A stretch of 32,082 nucleotides of DNA from Deltaproteobacteria bacterium (lineage in GTDB: Bacteria; Myxococcota_A; Polyangia; Nannocystales; Nannocystaceae). The stretch lies in the NCBI GenBank assembly GCA_022601155.1, contig JAHZJA010000731.1, forward strand, positions 1 through 32,082. The letters run 5' to 3'. The notes beneath the pieces were generated by a model. That model was not told the origin of the DNA, made no database searches, and worked only from the letters and a program-made list of their open reading frames with translations. Of the stretch, positions 1 to 10,371 are shown in pieces. Every line of letters starts with the position of its first letter. Within the stretch, counting starts at the first letter, position 1. A program made the position numbers and the translations under genes.

Positions 1-2
1 GG

Positions 3-563
3 TTTGCCGATGCCTCGGTCCTGCAGCTGACGTTCAACGAGAGCATCGCTCCGGCCGACCAGGTCAATCCCCGCCAGTTTCGACTCAGCGCTGCCTTTGC
101 TGCCGGATACGACAAGTATGCATATGGCACGTCGTACCAAGATGTCGGCAGGTGGAATGGGGCCGGCTACTATTGCGATGAGTATTGCTACGAGTATTGC
201 GACTACGACAAGGACTACTGCAAGGATCGCTGCTTCGAGTACTGCTACATTCCTCCCGGGGATCCGGTACATGTCAGCGCGATCATCCAAGATGCCGCGC
301 GCCCCGAAGTGTTGTTGCTTCGGCTCGACAACGCGATCGGCGGAGGGGTGTGCGCCCAGCTGAACACCTTCCCCGAAGAGTGGACCTCGGGGTTGTTCAT
401 CCACTACACCACGGCAGGTTCCGCTCCCGTGGCGGACCCCGATGGTGAGGCCCTGGCCCCGATCGCCGAGCACTGGGTACTGGCCCACGAGCAGGACTAC
501 GTCTACGTCGAGGGGCAGCTACCGTTCATGGATCCGTTGCTGCCGATCCCGTGCCCATTCTGA
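3..563 (+). CDS. C-terminal part of a protein that begins upstream of the window; Ig-like/SbsA-like segment with Cys/Tyr-rich insertion
   Basis: Frame 3 is open from the window edge (FADASVLQLTFNESIAPADQVNPRQFRLSAAF...) to TGA at 561-563; the FNESI..NP..F.L pattern resembles bacterial Ig-like domains; insert reads YYCDEYCYEYCDYDKDYCKDRCFEYC. Confidence 0.6.
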   Translation, partial: FADASVLQLTFNESIAPADQVNPRQFRLSAAFAAGYDKYAYGTSYQDVGRWNGAGYYCDEYCYEYCDYDKDYCKDRCFEYCYIPPGDPVHVSAIIQDAARPEVLLLRLDNAIGGGVCAQLNTFPEEWTSGLFIHYTTAGSAPVADPDGEALAPIAEHWVLAHEQDYVYVEGQLPFMDPLLPIPCPF

Positions 564-671
564 GCGACGCGACCTGGCGCGATTTCGCCCTGGTGATCCC
601 GTGACAGACGACCGCGCGTACGCTGTCGCCCCGCGCGATACTGCGATCGAGCCCGACGCCGTGAGCCCGTC

Positions 672-1076
672 GTGACCGCGCTGGGTCCAGGCTCCCCGGC
701 GCCACGTGGGCCGCACGACGTGGAGGCACTGCTGCGCACGGTGCCCGAGGTCTCGTATGCCCCGGAGCTGTCCTCGCTGCTGCCCGCCCCCCTGGGATCC
801 GAGCCCCTGTCTGCCGACGCCGTCTCCCAAGCGGTGACGCCCCAGTGGCTGCAGCGGCTCATCGTCGCCCTCGAAGACCTGGAGCGACGCGCTCGCGAGC
901 AAGACGACGGCGGCCTGCGGTTCGTTGCCGTCACGCTGCGGCACTTCGTCACCGAGCAGAAGATCGCACCCGTACAACACCCGCTGGTCGTAGCGCTGTT
1001 CGTACGTACCGCGGCTCGGCGCGACGGGACGGCGGATGTACCCGCGGCCGTCGCCCGCGTGCTCGACCAGTGGTGA
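672..1076 (+). CDS. hypothetical protein
   Basis: 134 aa ORF starting GTG at 672; plausible codon usage; no family recognised. Confidence 0.5.
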   Translation: MTALGPGSPAPRGPHDVEALLRTVPEVSYAPELSSLLPAPLGSEPLSADAVSQAVTPQWLQRLIVALEDLERRAREQDDGGLRFVAVTLRHFVTEQKIAPVQHPLVVALFVRTAARRDGTADVPAAVARVLDQW

Positions 1077-1202
1077 GCCACGGCCGTCGGCCGCAACCCG
1101 GTCGTACCCCCCGTCCTACCCAGAGTTGCGTGAGTCCGCCCTGCAAAGTGTTTTCGTTCCTCACCGTGGTCTCCCTCGGCGGCCGTGGTAGCGTCTGTCG
1201 CG

Positions 1203-2069
1203 ATGCCAAGGAGCCCATGGTGGGGCCGCAAGGTCGCACGGTTGCCCGACCACGGGACCCTGATCGTCGCCACTGATCTTCAGGGCAATTTCGAGGACTA
1301 CGAGGCGCTCAAGGACGTCTATGCCCGCGAGGCCGATGCGGGCAACGATCCGACACTGCTGTTGTGCGGCGATCTCGTGCACGGACCCGGTGAGATGTTT
1401 GCCGACCCCGCACGGTGGCCCGACTACCTGGGTGCCTTCTATCGCGATCGTTCGGCCGAGCTGGTGTTCGACTATCAACAGTGGTCGGCCGACACCAAGA
1501 CCGTCGCCCTGCTTGGCAATCACGAACACTCTCATATTGGTGGGCCCGTCGTGAGCAAGTTTCACGGCGACGAGGCTGCGGTGCTCGACCAGACACTCGG
1601 CTCCGACGCTCCACGGGTGCACGACTTCTTTCGCACGTTCTCACTGATCGCCGTGGCCCCTTGTGGCGCCGTGTTCACCCACGGAGCACCGCGTGCCACC
1701 GAGCCCAGCCTCGAGGACTTCGAGCGCCTCCGCTACGACGGCTTCGAGCGGATGGCCGTCAACGACATGTACGAACAGGGCACGTTGGGCGCGCTGTTGT
1801 GGGCCCGCTACGCCGAGCCCGAGCATGCGCGAGCACTGCTCGAGGTGGCCCACGAAAAGACCGACGCAGCAGGGTTCGTCGCCTTCGGCCACGACGTCGT
1901 CCGCTCGGGCTACGAGAAAGTCGGCGACGAGCAGATCTGCGTGTCGACCTCGTTCGGCTGCGACGACCGCAACAAGCGATACCTGCGGTTGGACCTATCG
2001 CGCAGCTACGGCTCGGTGCACGATCTTCACGACGACGTGGAAATCCTGCCGCTGTACCCGAACGCCTGA
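1203..2069 (+). CDS. PPP/calcineurin-like metallophosphoesterase (Ser/Thr phosphatase-like)
   Basis: Motifs TDLQGN, GDLVHGPG, LLGNHEH, THGAP, FGHDVVRSGYE in order; ATG at 1203 preferred over the ORF-track start at 1185. Confidence 0.8.
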   Translation: MPRSPWWGRKVARLPDHGTLIVATDLQGNFEDYEALKDVYAREADAGNDPTLLLCGDLVHGPGEMFADPARWPDYLGAFYRDRSAELVFDYQQWSADTKTVALLGNHEHSHIGGPVVSKFHGDEAAVLDQTLGSDAPRVHDFFRTFSLIAVAPCGAVFTHGAPRATEPSLEDFERLRYDGFERMAVNDMYEQGTLGALLWARYAEPEHARALLEVAHEKTDAAGFVAFGHDVVRSGYEKVGDEQICVSTSFGCDDRNKRYLRLDLSRSYGSVHDLHDDVEILPLYPNA

Positions 2070-2126
2070 CCTCGACGGCTTCGGTGGCTATGGGTTCGCG
2101 GGCGGGCGGCCCGTATCATCTTGGGC

Positions 2127-3815
2127 GTGCGCCCCTTCGCCCAGCTCGGTCGACTGCTGTCCCAGATCGATGGGCGCAGCTACGGCGGCTACAAACAGAT
2201 CGGCGGTCGCTGGGGCGAGCAGGCGCTGAGCCTCGCCATCGACCACGTACAGGGCGATCCATTCGCGACGCCGTCACGGCTGCGCATCGTCCTCGACGCG
2301 CAAGCCCACGGCGTGCCCGCGGAGCTGCGGGACACACCCATCCGGCGCACGGCCATCGCCGACTTCTTGTTGCGGTGCTTTGCCGCCGAGGTCGCCGGCA
2401 GCCGAGATCGCTCGGGTAGCGGCAAGTCGGGGCTCGTCCTCGTGGATGCTGGCGACGCCGAGATCTTGCCGCGCTCGGGCTGTGGCCTGGTGGGTGACGA
2501 CCTCGAGCTTCGATTCCGAGCCGGGCTCCCCGCGCGCGGGCGCCGGATCATGGGGCGGACCGCGGCCCGGCTGTTGATGGAAGACCTTCCCGCCGCCGCG
2601 CGCCGGGTCGTGTGGTCGCACATCGATCAGGACCAGGCTCGGCTGTTCGTACACCAGGCCGAAGAGCACGCTCACCTGCAAGCGCAGCTGGCCCAGCGGG
2701 GGCTCGTCGCCTTCGTGCGCGACGGCTCGATCTTGCCCCGCGCGTCGGGGGTGAGCTCCGCCCCGCTCCGCGATGCGGTGCCATGGTCGAGCCCGCCGTC
2801 GCTGCGCGTCACCATGACCACCCTGCACCACGGCGACATCACGGGGATGGGGCTACCGGTCGGCGTCACGCTCATCACGGGCGGAGGCTTTCACGGCAAG
2901 ACCACCCTGCTCGAGGCGATCTGTCATGGCATCGACCCGCACATCCCGGGGGATGGTCGGGAGTGGGTGGTCACCAGTCCCGATGCGGTCAAGCTCCGGA
3001 GCGAAGACGGCCGCAGCGTGGCGGGGGTGGATCTACGCCCATTCATCTCCGACCTTCCCGGCGACCGCGACACCGCACGGTTTTCCACCGCGGATGCTTC
3101 GGGCTCCACCAGCCTCGCCGCCGCGATCATCGAGTCGCTCGAGGTCGGTGCCACCGCGCTGCTGCTCGACGAGGATGGCTGCGCCACCAACTTGCTGATC
3201 CGCGATGCCCGGATGCAGGCACTGGTTGCCCGCGAGACGATCACGCCCCTCATCGATCGCGTGCAGTCGCTGCACGCCGAGGCTGGAGTCTCCACGGTGT
3301 TGGTCGTGGGGGGCAGCGGCGACTACCTGGAGGTCGCCGATACCGTGATCTTGATGGAGGACTACCGGGCCCACGAGGTCGGTGAGCGGGCGCGGACGGT
3401 CGCGGCCGCACATCCCACCGGTCGCGCCGTGGTGGAGCCCGGGACGACGGTCGTACCTGCGGCGCGGCACCCCTCGCCTCGCTCGTTCGATCCCCGACGC
3501 GGCCGACGATCCAAGGTCCGGGCCCGCGGGCTGCGAGAGCTGGTGTTCGGTGAGCAGACCATCGATCTGTCCGCGCTCGAGCAGCTGGTCGACGACAGCC
3601 AGGCGCGCGCCATTGGGGTGCTGTTGGCGTGGCTGGGCGAGCATGGCCGAGCCGGAGCCACCGTGCGCGAGCTCTCCGAGCAAGCGCTCGGGGCCGCGGC
3701 CGAGCGCGGTCTGTACGCGCTCGACCCCCTGCCAGAGCTGGCCGGAGTCCGGCGGTACGAGCTGGTCGCCGCGATCAATCGGCTCCGCAACCTGACGCTG
3801 ACCGAGTCTCGCTGA
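2127..3815 (+). CDS. ABC-class predicted ATPase (COG3044 / PF09818-like)
   Basis: LGRLLSQIDGRSYGGYKQIGG N-terminus; P-loop GGGFHGKTTLL; Walker B-like ATALLLDED; GSGDYLEVADTVILMEDYR, all characteristic of the family. GTG start at 2127. Confidence 0.85.
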   Translation: MRPFAQLGRLLSQIDGRSYGGYKQIGGRWGEQALSLAIDHVQGDPFATPSRLRIVLDAQAHGVPAELRDTPIRRTAIADFLLRCFAAEVAGSRDRSGSGKSGLVLVDAGDAEILPRSGCGLVGDDLELRFRAGLPARGRRIMGRTAARLLMEDLPAAARRVVWSHIDQDQARLFVHQAEEHAHLQAQLAQRGLVAFVRDGSILPRASGVSSAPLRDAVPWSSPPSLRVTMTTLHHGDITGMGLPVGVTLITGGGFHGKTTLLEAICHGIDPHIPGDGREWVVTSPDAVKLRSEDGRSVAGVDLRPFISDLPGDRDTARFSTADASGSTSLAAAIIESLEVGATALLLDEDGCATNLLIRDARMQALVARETITPLIDRVQSLHAEAGVSTVLVVGGSGDYLEVADTVILMEDYRAHEVGERARTVAAAHPTGRAVVEPGTTVVPAARHPSPRSFDPRRGRRSKVRARGLRELVFGEQTIDLSALEQLVDDSQARAIGVLLAWLGEHGRAGATVRELSEQALGAAAERGLYALDPLPELAGVRRYELVAAINRLRNLTLTESR

Positions 3816-3943
3816 CGAGCCCGAGCAGCCGTCGCGGCGCTGCGGCGCGTCCGAGATGTGGGCCGGGTGGTCGGCCCATCGGTGGGCCAACTGCCGGTCG
3901 AGGCCGCTACAACCGACCGAGATCAGGTGCAGGCGCGCTCGGC

Positions 3944-5113
3944 ATGGTCTTCGCTTCGACCACGACCATGGCTGAGCGCAGTCGTCCAAGGGGCCGTCAG
4001 CTGACCCTGCCCACCATCAGCTCGGAGTCCGTGCTGCCCGAGATGCTGCTGGAGCACATCAGGGCCAGTGCACGAGCGCGGTCCGAGCACATGCGCGTGC
4101 ACCTGCATTGTCGTCAGTGCACCTGGCGGGGCGCGATCTCGGTCGAAGCGCCGAGCCGTCAGCAGGTGCGGATCGATCGAATGCTCCCGCGCGTCCCCGT
4201 GCGGCACTGGGTGTTCTCACCCGGCGATGCCGCGCAGGCCGAGCTGGCTGTCGCGCCCGCGCTGCGGGTCCGTGTCGCGCGGGCCTGCGTTCGCAGCGTG
4301 TTCGCGTGGCTGCGTCGAGCCGCAGCGCGCGGCGGAGTTCCGGCGCCCGCACAGTGTGGGGCCGTCAGCGCGATTCATCGCGTGGGCATGGCCTTGCACG
4401 ACGATGTCCACGTCCATGCGCTGGTGCTCGATGGCGTCTACACCCACGAGGGCAGCGGGCCCCCCGTCTTCCACCCCGTGTGTGCACCCCGTCGTCGCGA
4501 TCTACGACGAACGGTCCTCGAGCTCCGGCACGCTCTCGATGCGTTGTTGCCGAGCGCGAGTCGACCACGCGACGGGCCATCAGCGCGAGCTCGGGTGGTG
4601 CACCGGATGGCGTTGGGGCCTGCCGTACAATCGTCGGCGCCGGGTCCAGGGGCGCTCGGCCAACAGACGGGCCGACTCGACGTTCGCTCCGGGCCCGTCA
4701 TCGCCCCCACCGACTCCATCACTCGCGCGCGGCTGTGTCGCTATGTCGCCCGCGAGCCGTTCGATCCCTGCGCCGTAGGCCCGGGAGATTCGGGCCGCGT
4801 GCGCTACCGCCTGCGCCACCCTTTCTCCGATGGCACCACCCACGTCGAGCTGTCGCCCGCCGCGATGGCTGAGCGGCTCCGTGCTGTGGTCCGTGGTGAG
4901 CTGCGGCCGCCCGTTGCTTTCCACGGGGTCTTGGCGCCCAGAGCCGCCGCGCCCTGGGTGCCCACGCCACCCCAACAGCAGCCCCTGCTCCACCTCGGCC
5001 CAGCTCGAGCCCCACCGTCCACACGATCCTCCCGCTCCGCGCTCGTGTGTCCTCGCTGTACCGCGACCATGGACATCGTGGGGGTCGAGCCCGGCGGTCG
5101 TCGGGCGGCATGA
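3944..5113 (+). CDS. divergent IS91-like (Y2_Tnp-type HUH) transposase, possibly degenerate or domesticated
   Basis: LPRVPVRHWVFS, GAVSAIHRVGMALHDDVHVHALVLDGVY (HUH-type HVH), ARLCRYVAREPF, GRVRYRLRHPFSDGTTHVELSPAAMAERL and FHGVLAP correspond in order to blocks of IS91-type transposases; N-terminal zinc ribbon retains only one CxxC. Confidence 0.7.
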   Translation: MVFASTTTMAERSRPRGRQLTLPTISSESVLPEMLLEHIRASARARSEHMRVHLHCRQCTWRGAISVEAPSRQQVRIDRMLPRVPVRHWVFSPGDAAQAELAVAPALRVRVARACVRSVFAWLRRAAARGGVPAPAQCGAVSAIHRVGMALHDDVHVHALVLDGVYTHEGSGPPVFHPVCAPRRRDLRRTVLELRHALDALLPSASRPRDGPSARARVVHRMALGPAVQSSAPGPGALGQQTGRLDVRSGPVIAPTDSITRARLCRYVAREPFDPCAVGPGDSGRVRYRLRHPFSDGTTHVELSPAAMAERLRAVVRGELRPPVAFHGVLAPRAAAPWVPTPPQQQPLLHLGPARAPPSTRSSRSALVCPRCTATMDIVGVEPGGRRAA

Positions 5114-5281
5114 ACGAGGCCGATCTGCGGACCGCAAGCCATCCGCAGCAGGGTTCCAGCGTCGCGCACGCCTTGGGATTCCTCACGGGGATGCAACGTT
5201 CGGGGTCTCGGTAACGGTCCGCCCCTGTACGACGATCTCGCCGTCGCAGGCCCAGCTCGCCGGACGCCCCCGTTTTCACCC

Positions 5282-6620
<1,339 letters not shown>

Positions 6621-6622
<2 letters not shown>

Positions 6623-6656
6623 GCGGTCGGAAAGACCGTCCGCTCGCCGGTTTTTT
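6621..6656 (+). terminator. Rho-independent terminator of the MATE gene
   Basis: GAGCGG...CCGCTC and nested CGGTC-GGAAA-GACCG stem directly at the stop codon, followed by CCGG then TTTTTT at 6651-6656. Confidence 0.7.
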
Positions 6657-6669
6657 CAAGGACTGGACC

Positions 6670-6690
6670 GGGTGCGATAATATCGCACCC
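6670..6690. promoter_or_regulatory. perfect 10-1-10 inverted repeat, candidate operator
   Basis: GGGTGCGATA-A-TATCGCACCC, intergenic, upstream of the 6781 gene. Confidence 0.5.
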
Positions 6691-6780
6691 AATCACCCTC
6701 CACCGCACCCTCGCTTGGGTGGGGATCCGCCCATTTTCCCACTCTAGGGCGGTCTAGGGGCTCGTTTTCCGTGTCCGCTC

Positions 6781-9700
6781 ATGTTGCACGCCTGCTCGTA
6801 CTTGTCTGTGATCGCGATGCTCGTCGTGCTGACGGGCTTCGGTCCGGCCAGTCCGTCCACGCCCGACGCTGACAACGCACCTTCGGGATCGATCCCCACC
6901 GCTGAGGCCACGCCCGACCCCGACCCCGGCGTTGGCGATGAGGATCCGGCGGCCGTCGAGGCTCCGAAGGTCGACCCCCTCCAGCAGCGGGCCGACGACA
7001 TCCGAGCGCTGATCGCCGGAACCCTCGATCCCGAGCGCGACCCCGCGTCGCTGTTCGTGGTGGACCTGGCCGACCCCGCGTTGGCTGGGGAGGCGGGCGA
7101 ACGACTGCTGGCGCTGCTGGCCGAGGCCGAGGCCGCCGCAGTCGACCCTGCGACGGGTGTTGCCGAGCCCACGCCCGACGAGGGGATCCCCGCTGACGCC
7201 TCGACGGCACTCCTCGATGCCCTGACCGCCTACCTTCGGCTGGGTGAGGCTCGCCGTGCGCAGGTCCTCGCGCTCCATGTCGAGCGTCGCAATCGTGCGA
7301 TCGAGAGCCGGGAGGCCTCCTCTCGACGACAAGCCCGGCTCGAGCACGTCACCCTGCTCGCCGACCGGCTCGAGGCCTTCTTGGCCGGTACGCTCGACCT
7401 CGCCATCGACCCGCGACCGCTGCTTCGCCTCGACCTGGGCGATGCCAACGAGGCGGCGCTGGCCGACGCACGACGTCGCCGTTGGCCGCTTCCCGAGCCG
7501 CCGCCGCCTCCGAGCCGCCGCCGTGCCAGGCCTCCGCCCGCAGAACCTGCGCCCGAGGTCACGCCCGAACCAACCAAGCCCGACCCGCTGACGGTGGCTG
7601 AGACCCGCCTGGACGGGTTGCGTCGGCAATTTCTGGCGCTGTCTTCGGCCGAGCAACAAGCGCTGTTCCAGGCGCACGAGCGCCGCCGCCGAGAGTCCGA
7701 GCAAGCCCAGGCGGCCGCGATCGCGGTGGCCAAGGCCGAGACCGAGGCCCTCGAAGCCGAAGCCGCCGCCAATGCTTCGCTCGACCAAGAAGCCGTCCAG
7801 CAGATCAGCGAAGCCGAAGCCGAAGCCGTGGAGGCTGCAGCCGAGCGTGAGCGCGCGGTCGAGACGGCTCGGTTGGCCCGGACCGAAGCCAACCGGATCT
7901 TGGCCGAGGAGCGGGTGCGGCTGCTCGGGATCAAGGAGGACCAGGCCCGGTACGACATCGAGCTCAATCGACGCAAGGCCGACCGCATCGAGAGTCACGA
8001 TAGGGCGCTCGAGTGGAACCGTCGCGCGACCGAGCTGGCCGGACAGGGGTTCGGCTCCGAGCGCGCCGCCAAGGCCGACAGACTCTACGAGACGATTCGC
8101 GCCGACCTGCGCGACACCCGGCTGAGCCTGCGGGAGGAGCTGCGCCGGGTTCGAGACGCAGGGGCACAGGTGCCCCGCGTTGGCGAAGGTCTCGACCTCG
8201 ACCTCGCCCCCGACATCGACCGTGGAAGCATCGTCGAGCTGCGCGACACCCTGCTGGCCAACGAGCAGAAGCTCACCGATCTCGACCAGAAGGTGGCGTG
8301 GGATCTGGCCCAAGGCCTGCGCGACGATGTCGTCCTGCTCAATCGGACTCGGCTGGAGCTGCTGGGCATGGCCAGTGCTCCGTTTCACGACGAGATCACC
8401 GGGTTCGGCCCCTCCGGCGTCGACCAGGTCCAGCGCGAGTTCGATCAGATCTCGGTCGAGCTGGGCTTCCATGCGCTCAAGCTGCCCCGCTACAAGGACC
8501 TGTGGCTCGAGCGAGTCAGCAGCGCTCCGTTCCCCGTGTTCATGGGGTTGATGCAGGTGCTCGCCATCGTGCTGGTCTATTGGTGGTGGCGCCGACGGTC
8601 GCCCTCGCTGATCTTGCGCGTCCGCGAGTGGCTCGTTCGCATTCGGCCCCGCACCCGTCCCGTCGTCTGGATGCTGTCGGTGCTGTGGTACTGGGACCGG
8701 ACTCGTCGACCACTCGAGCGGCTGGCTGCGCTGTGGGTCTTGCTCAACCTCGCCGGGGACCTCGACGAGCTCCCCGAGCTGATCCTGCTTTGGATCTTGG
8801 TGCGTTGGGTGCTGCTCGGCTTGACGGTGATCTTGCTGCTCGACGCCCTGGCGGCACGCGAGAACCGGTTTCGCCGCCGCGCCACCGACAACTCCGTGCT
8901 CCGCATCCACTCCCTGCGGGTGGTGGGGCTGAGCGTGATCATGGTCGGCCTGATTCTCGGCCTGACCGCCGCGACCGTGGGCAAGGGCGCGATCTACAGC
9001 TGGGTCATCTCCACCTGCTGGCTGCTGTCGGTACCCGTTGCCCTGTATCTCGTGCATCGGTGGCGCCCCTCGATCGCAGAGCGGGTGGCCAGCAGCGCCG
9101 ACAAGGGTCCCGCCATGATCTGGATCCGGCAGCAGCACGAAGGCAAGCCGAGCTTTTTCGCCTCCACCGTGTCCGCCGTCTATCTGTTCGTGCGCGGCAT
9201 CGGTCGGTGGTTCCTGCGCCGCCTCTCCGGCCTGGAGACCACCCGTCGCGTGCTCGCGTATCTGTTTCGGCGCGAGGTGGCCAAGCGGGCGGCCGCGACG
9301 GCGACGGCCGCCGAGAGCGTGCTCGAACGCGTCGACGCCGATTGCTACGCCGCCTTTGATCCCGACTTGCTGCCCCCCGAGGCCCTCGCCGAGGTCGACG
9401 GCGCCGCCCTCGAGCAGATCGTGAACCTGGGGCAGACCCCGGGCGCCACGCTGGCCGCAGTCGTGGGCGAGCGCGGGATGGGCAAGAGCACCTTCCTGGT
9501 CCAGCTGACCGAGCGGCTCGGACCCGAGCGCACCAAGGTCGTCCCGTGCCCCGAGGACGGGCTGCCGGGGTTGATGAGGCTCATCGCGGGGCTCACCGGT
9601 GACCCCGAGGCCCGGGGCACGCAGCTCGCCGAGGCCTTGCGGGAGCTCGGGCCGCTGACCATCGCCATCGACGACGCGCAGCGGCTGATCCAGCCCGCCG

Positions 9701-10371
9701 TCCGCGGTTTCGCCCAGCTCGATGCCTTCACCGCGTTCGCGCGGGATGTGGGAGGCCAGATCTCGTGGGTGGTCACGGTGGGCGCCGCGGCGTGGCACTA
9801 CCTGCAGCGGGCGCGCGCCGATCGGGTGTTCTTCGAGCTGGTCGTCCGCCTCCCGCGATGGTCCGAGGAGCAGCTGGGCGCGCTCATTCGAGGCCGTTGC
9901 CAGGCCGCCGGGATCGACCCGAGCTTCGACAACCTGGTGGTGCCACGCGCCACCGACCCGATGACCGAGCCCGAGGAAGACCGCACCGAGAGCAGCTACT
10001 ACCGACTGCTGTGGGATTTTTCTCGGGGCAATCCCGGCGTCGCCCTGCATGCGTTCCGAGAGTCGCTGTTCGTCGATCCCTTCGAGCGCGTCGTGGTGCG
10101 ACTGTTCGAGCAGCCGGCCGCCAACGCGATCGAGTCGCTGTCGCTCCCGCTGTTGTTCGTGCTGCGAGCCATCGTGCAGCTCGAGCTGGCCGAGCCCGAA
10201 GAGCTGGTCGCGGCGACCCAGCTGCCCGCCAGCGACATCTCGGATGCCCTGCGCTTTTGCATGGGCCGCGGCTACATCGAGTCGCACCACAACGGGGTTC
10301 GGCTCGGCTGGGCCTGGTACCGCACCATCACCACCGTGCTGCAACGCCAGCACCTGCTGTCCGCGTCATGA
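6781..10371 (+). CDS. large membrane protein: signal peptide, periplasmic coiled coil, multiple TM helices, C-terminal P-loop (AAA/ORC-TniB-like) ATPase with winged-helix-like tail
   Basis: N-terminal hydrophobic leader; Glu/Ala-rich coiled coil (approx. nt 7590-8150); TM region from approx. nt 8530; Walker A VGERGMGKSTF (approx. 9463-9495), Walker B LTIAIDDAQRL (approx. 9655-9687). Confidence 0.8.
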   Translation: MLHACSYLSVIAMLVVLTGFGPASPSTPDADNAPSGSIPTAEATPDPDPGVGDEDPAAVEAPKVDPLQQRADDIRALIAGTLDPERDPASLFVVDLADPALAGEAGERLLALLAEAEAAAVDPATGVAEPTPDEGIPADASTALLDALTAYLRLGEARRAQVLALHVERRNRAIESREASSRRQARLEHVTLLADRLEAFLAGTLDLAIDPRPLLRLDLGDANEAALADARRRRWPLPEPPPPPSRRRARPPPAEPAPEVTPEPTKPDPLTVAETRLDGLRRQFLALSSAEQQALFQAHERRRRESEQAQAAAIAVAKAETEALEAEAAANASLDQEAVQQISEAEAEAVEAAAERERAVETARLARTEANRILAEERVRLLGIKEDQARYDIELNRRKADRIESHDRALEWNRRATELAGQGFGSERAAKADRLYETIRADLRDTRLSLREELRRVRDAGAQVPRVGEGLDLDLAPDIDRGSIVELRDTLLANEQKLTDLDQKVAWDLAQGLRDDVVLLNRTRLELLGMASAPFHDEITGFGPSGVDQVQREFDQISVELGFHALKLPRYKDLWLERVSSAPFPVFMGLMQVLAIVLVYWWWRRRSPSLILRVREWLVRIRPRTRPVVWMLSVLWYWDRTRRPLERLAALWVLLNLAGDLDELPELILLWILVRWVLLGLTVILLLDALAARENRFRRRATDNSVLRIHSLRVVGLSVIMVGLILGLTAATVGKGAIYSWVISTCWLLSVPVALYLVHRWRPSIAERVASSADKGPAMIWIRQQHEGKPSFFASTVSAVYLFVRGIGRWFLRRLSGLETTRRVLAYLFRREVAKRAAATATAAESVLERVDADCYAAFDPDLLPPEALAEVDGAALEQIVNLGQTPGATLAAVVGERGMGKSTFLVQLTERLGPERTKVVPCPEDGLPGLMRLIAGLTGDPEARGTQLAEALRELGPLTIAIDDAQRLIQPAVRGFAQLDAFTAFARDVGGQISWVVTVGAAAWHYLQRARADRVFFELVVRLPRWSEEQLGALIRGRCQAAGIDPSFDNLVVPRATDPMTEPEEDRTESSYYRLLWDFSRGNPGVALHAFRESLFVDPFERVVVRLFEQPAANAIESLSLPLLFVLRAIVQLELAEPEELVAATQLPASDISDALRFCMGRGYIESHHNGVRLGWAWYRTITTVLQRQHLLSAS

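Noticed and set aside
1415-2419. 334 aa plus-strand ORF in an alternate frame
   Set aside because: Arg-rich out-of-frame translation overlapping the phosphatase and ABC-ATPase genes; typical high-GC artefact.
6754-10353. 1199 aa antisense ORF covering almost the whole ATPase gene
   Set aside because: It shares codon boundaries with the sense gene, so it is open simply because the sense gene has no TTA, CTA or TCA codons; the product is low-complexity Gly/Gln/His/Arg-rich with no domain.
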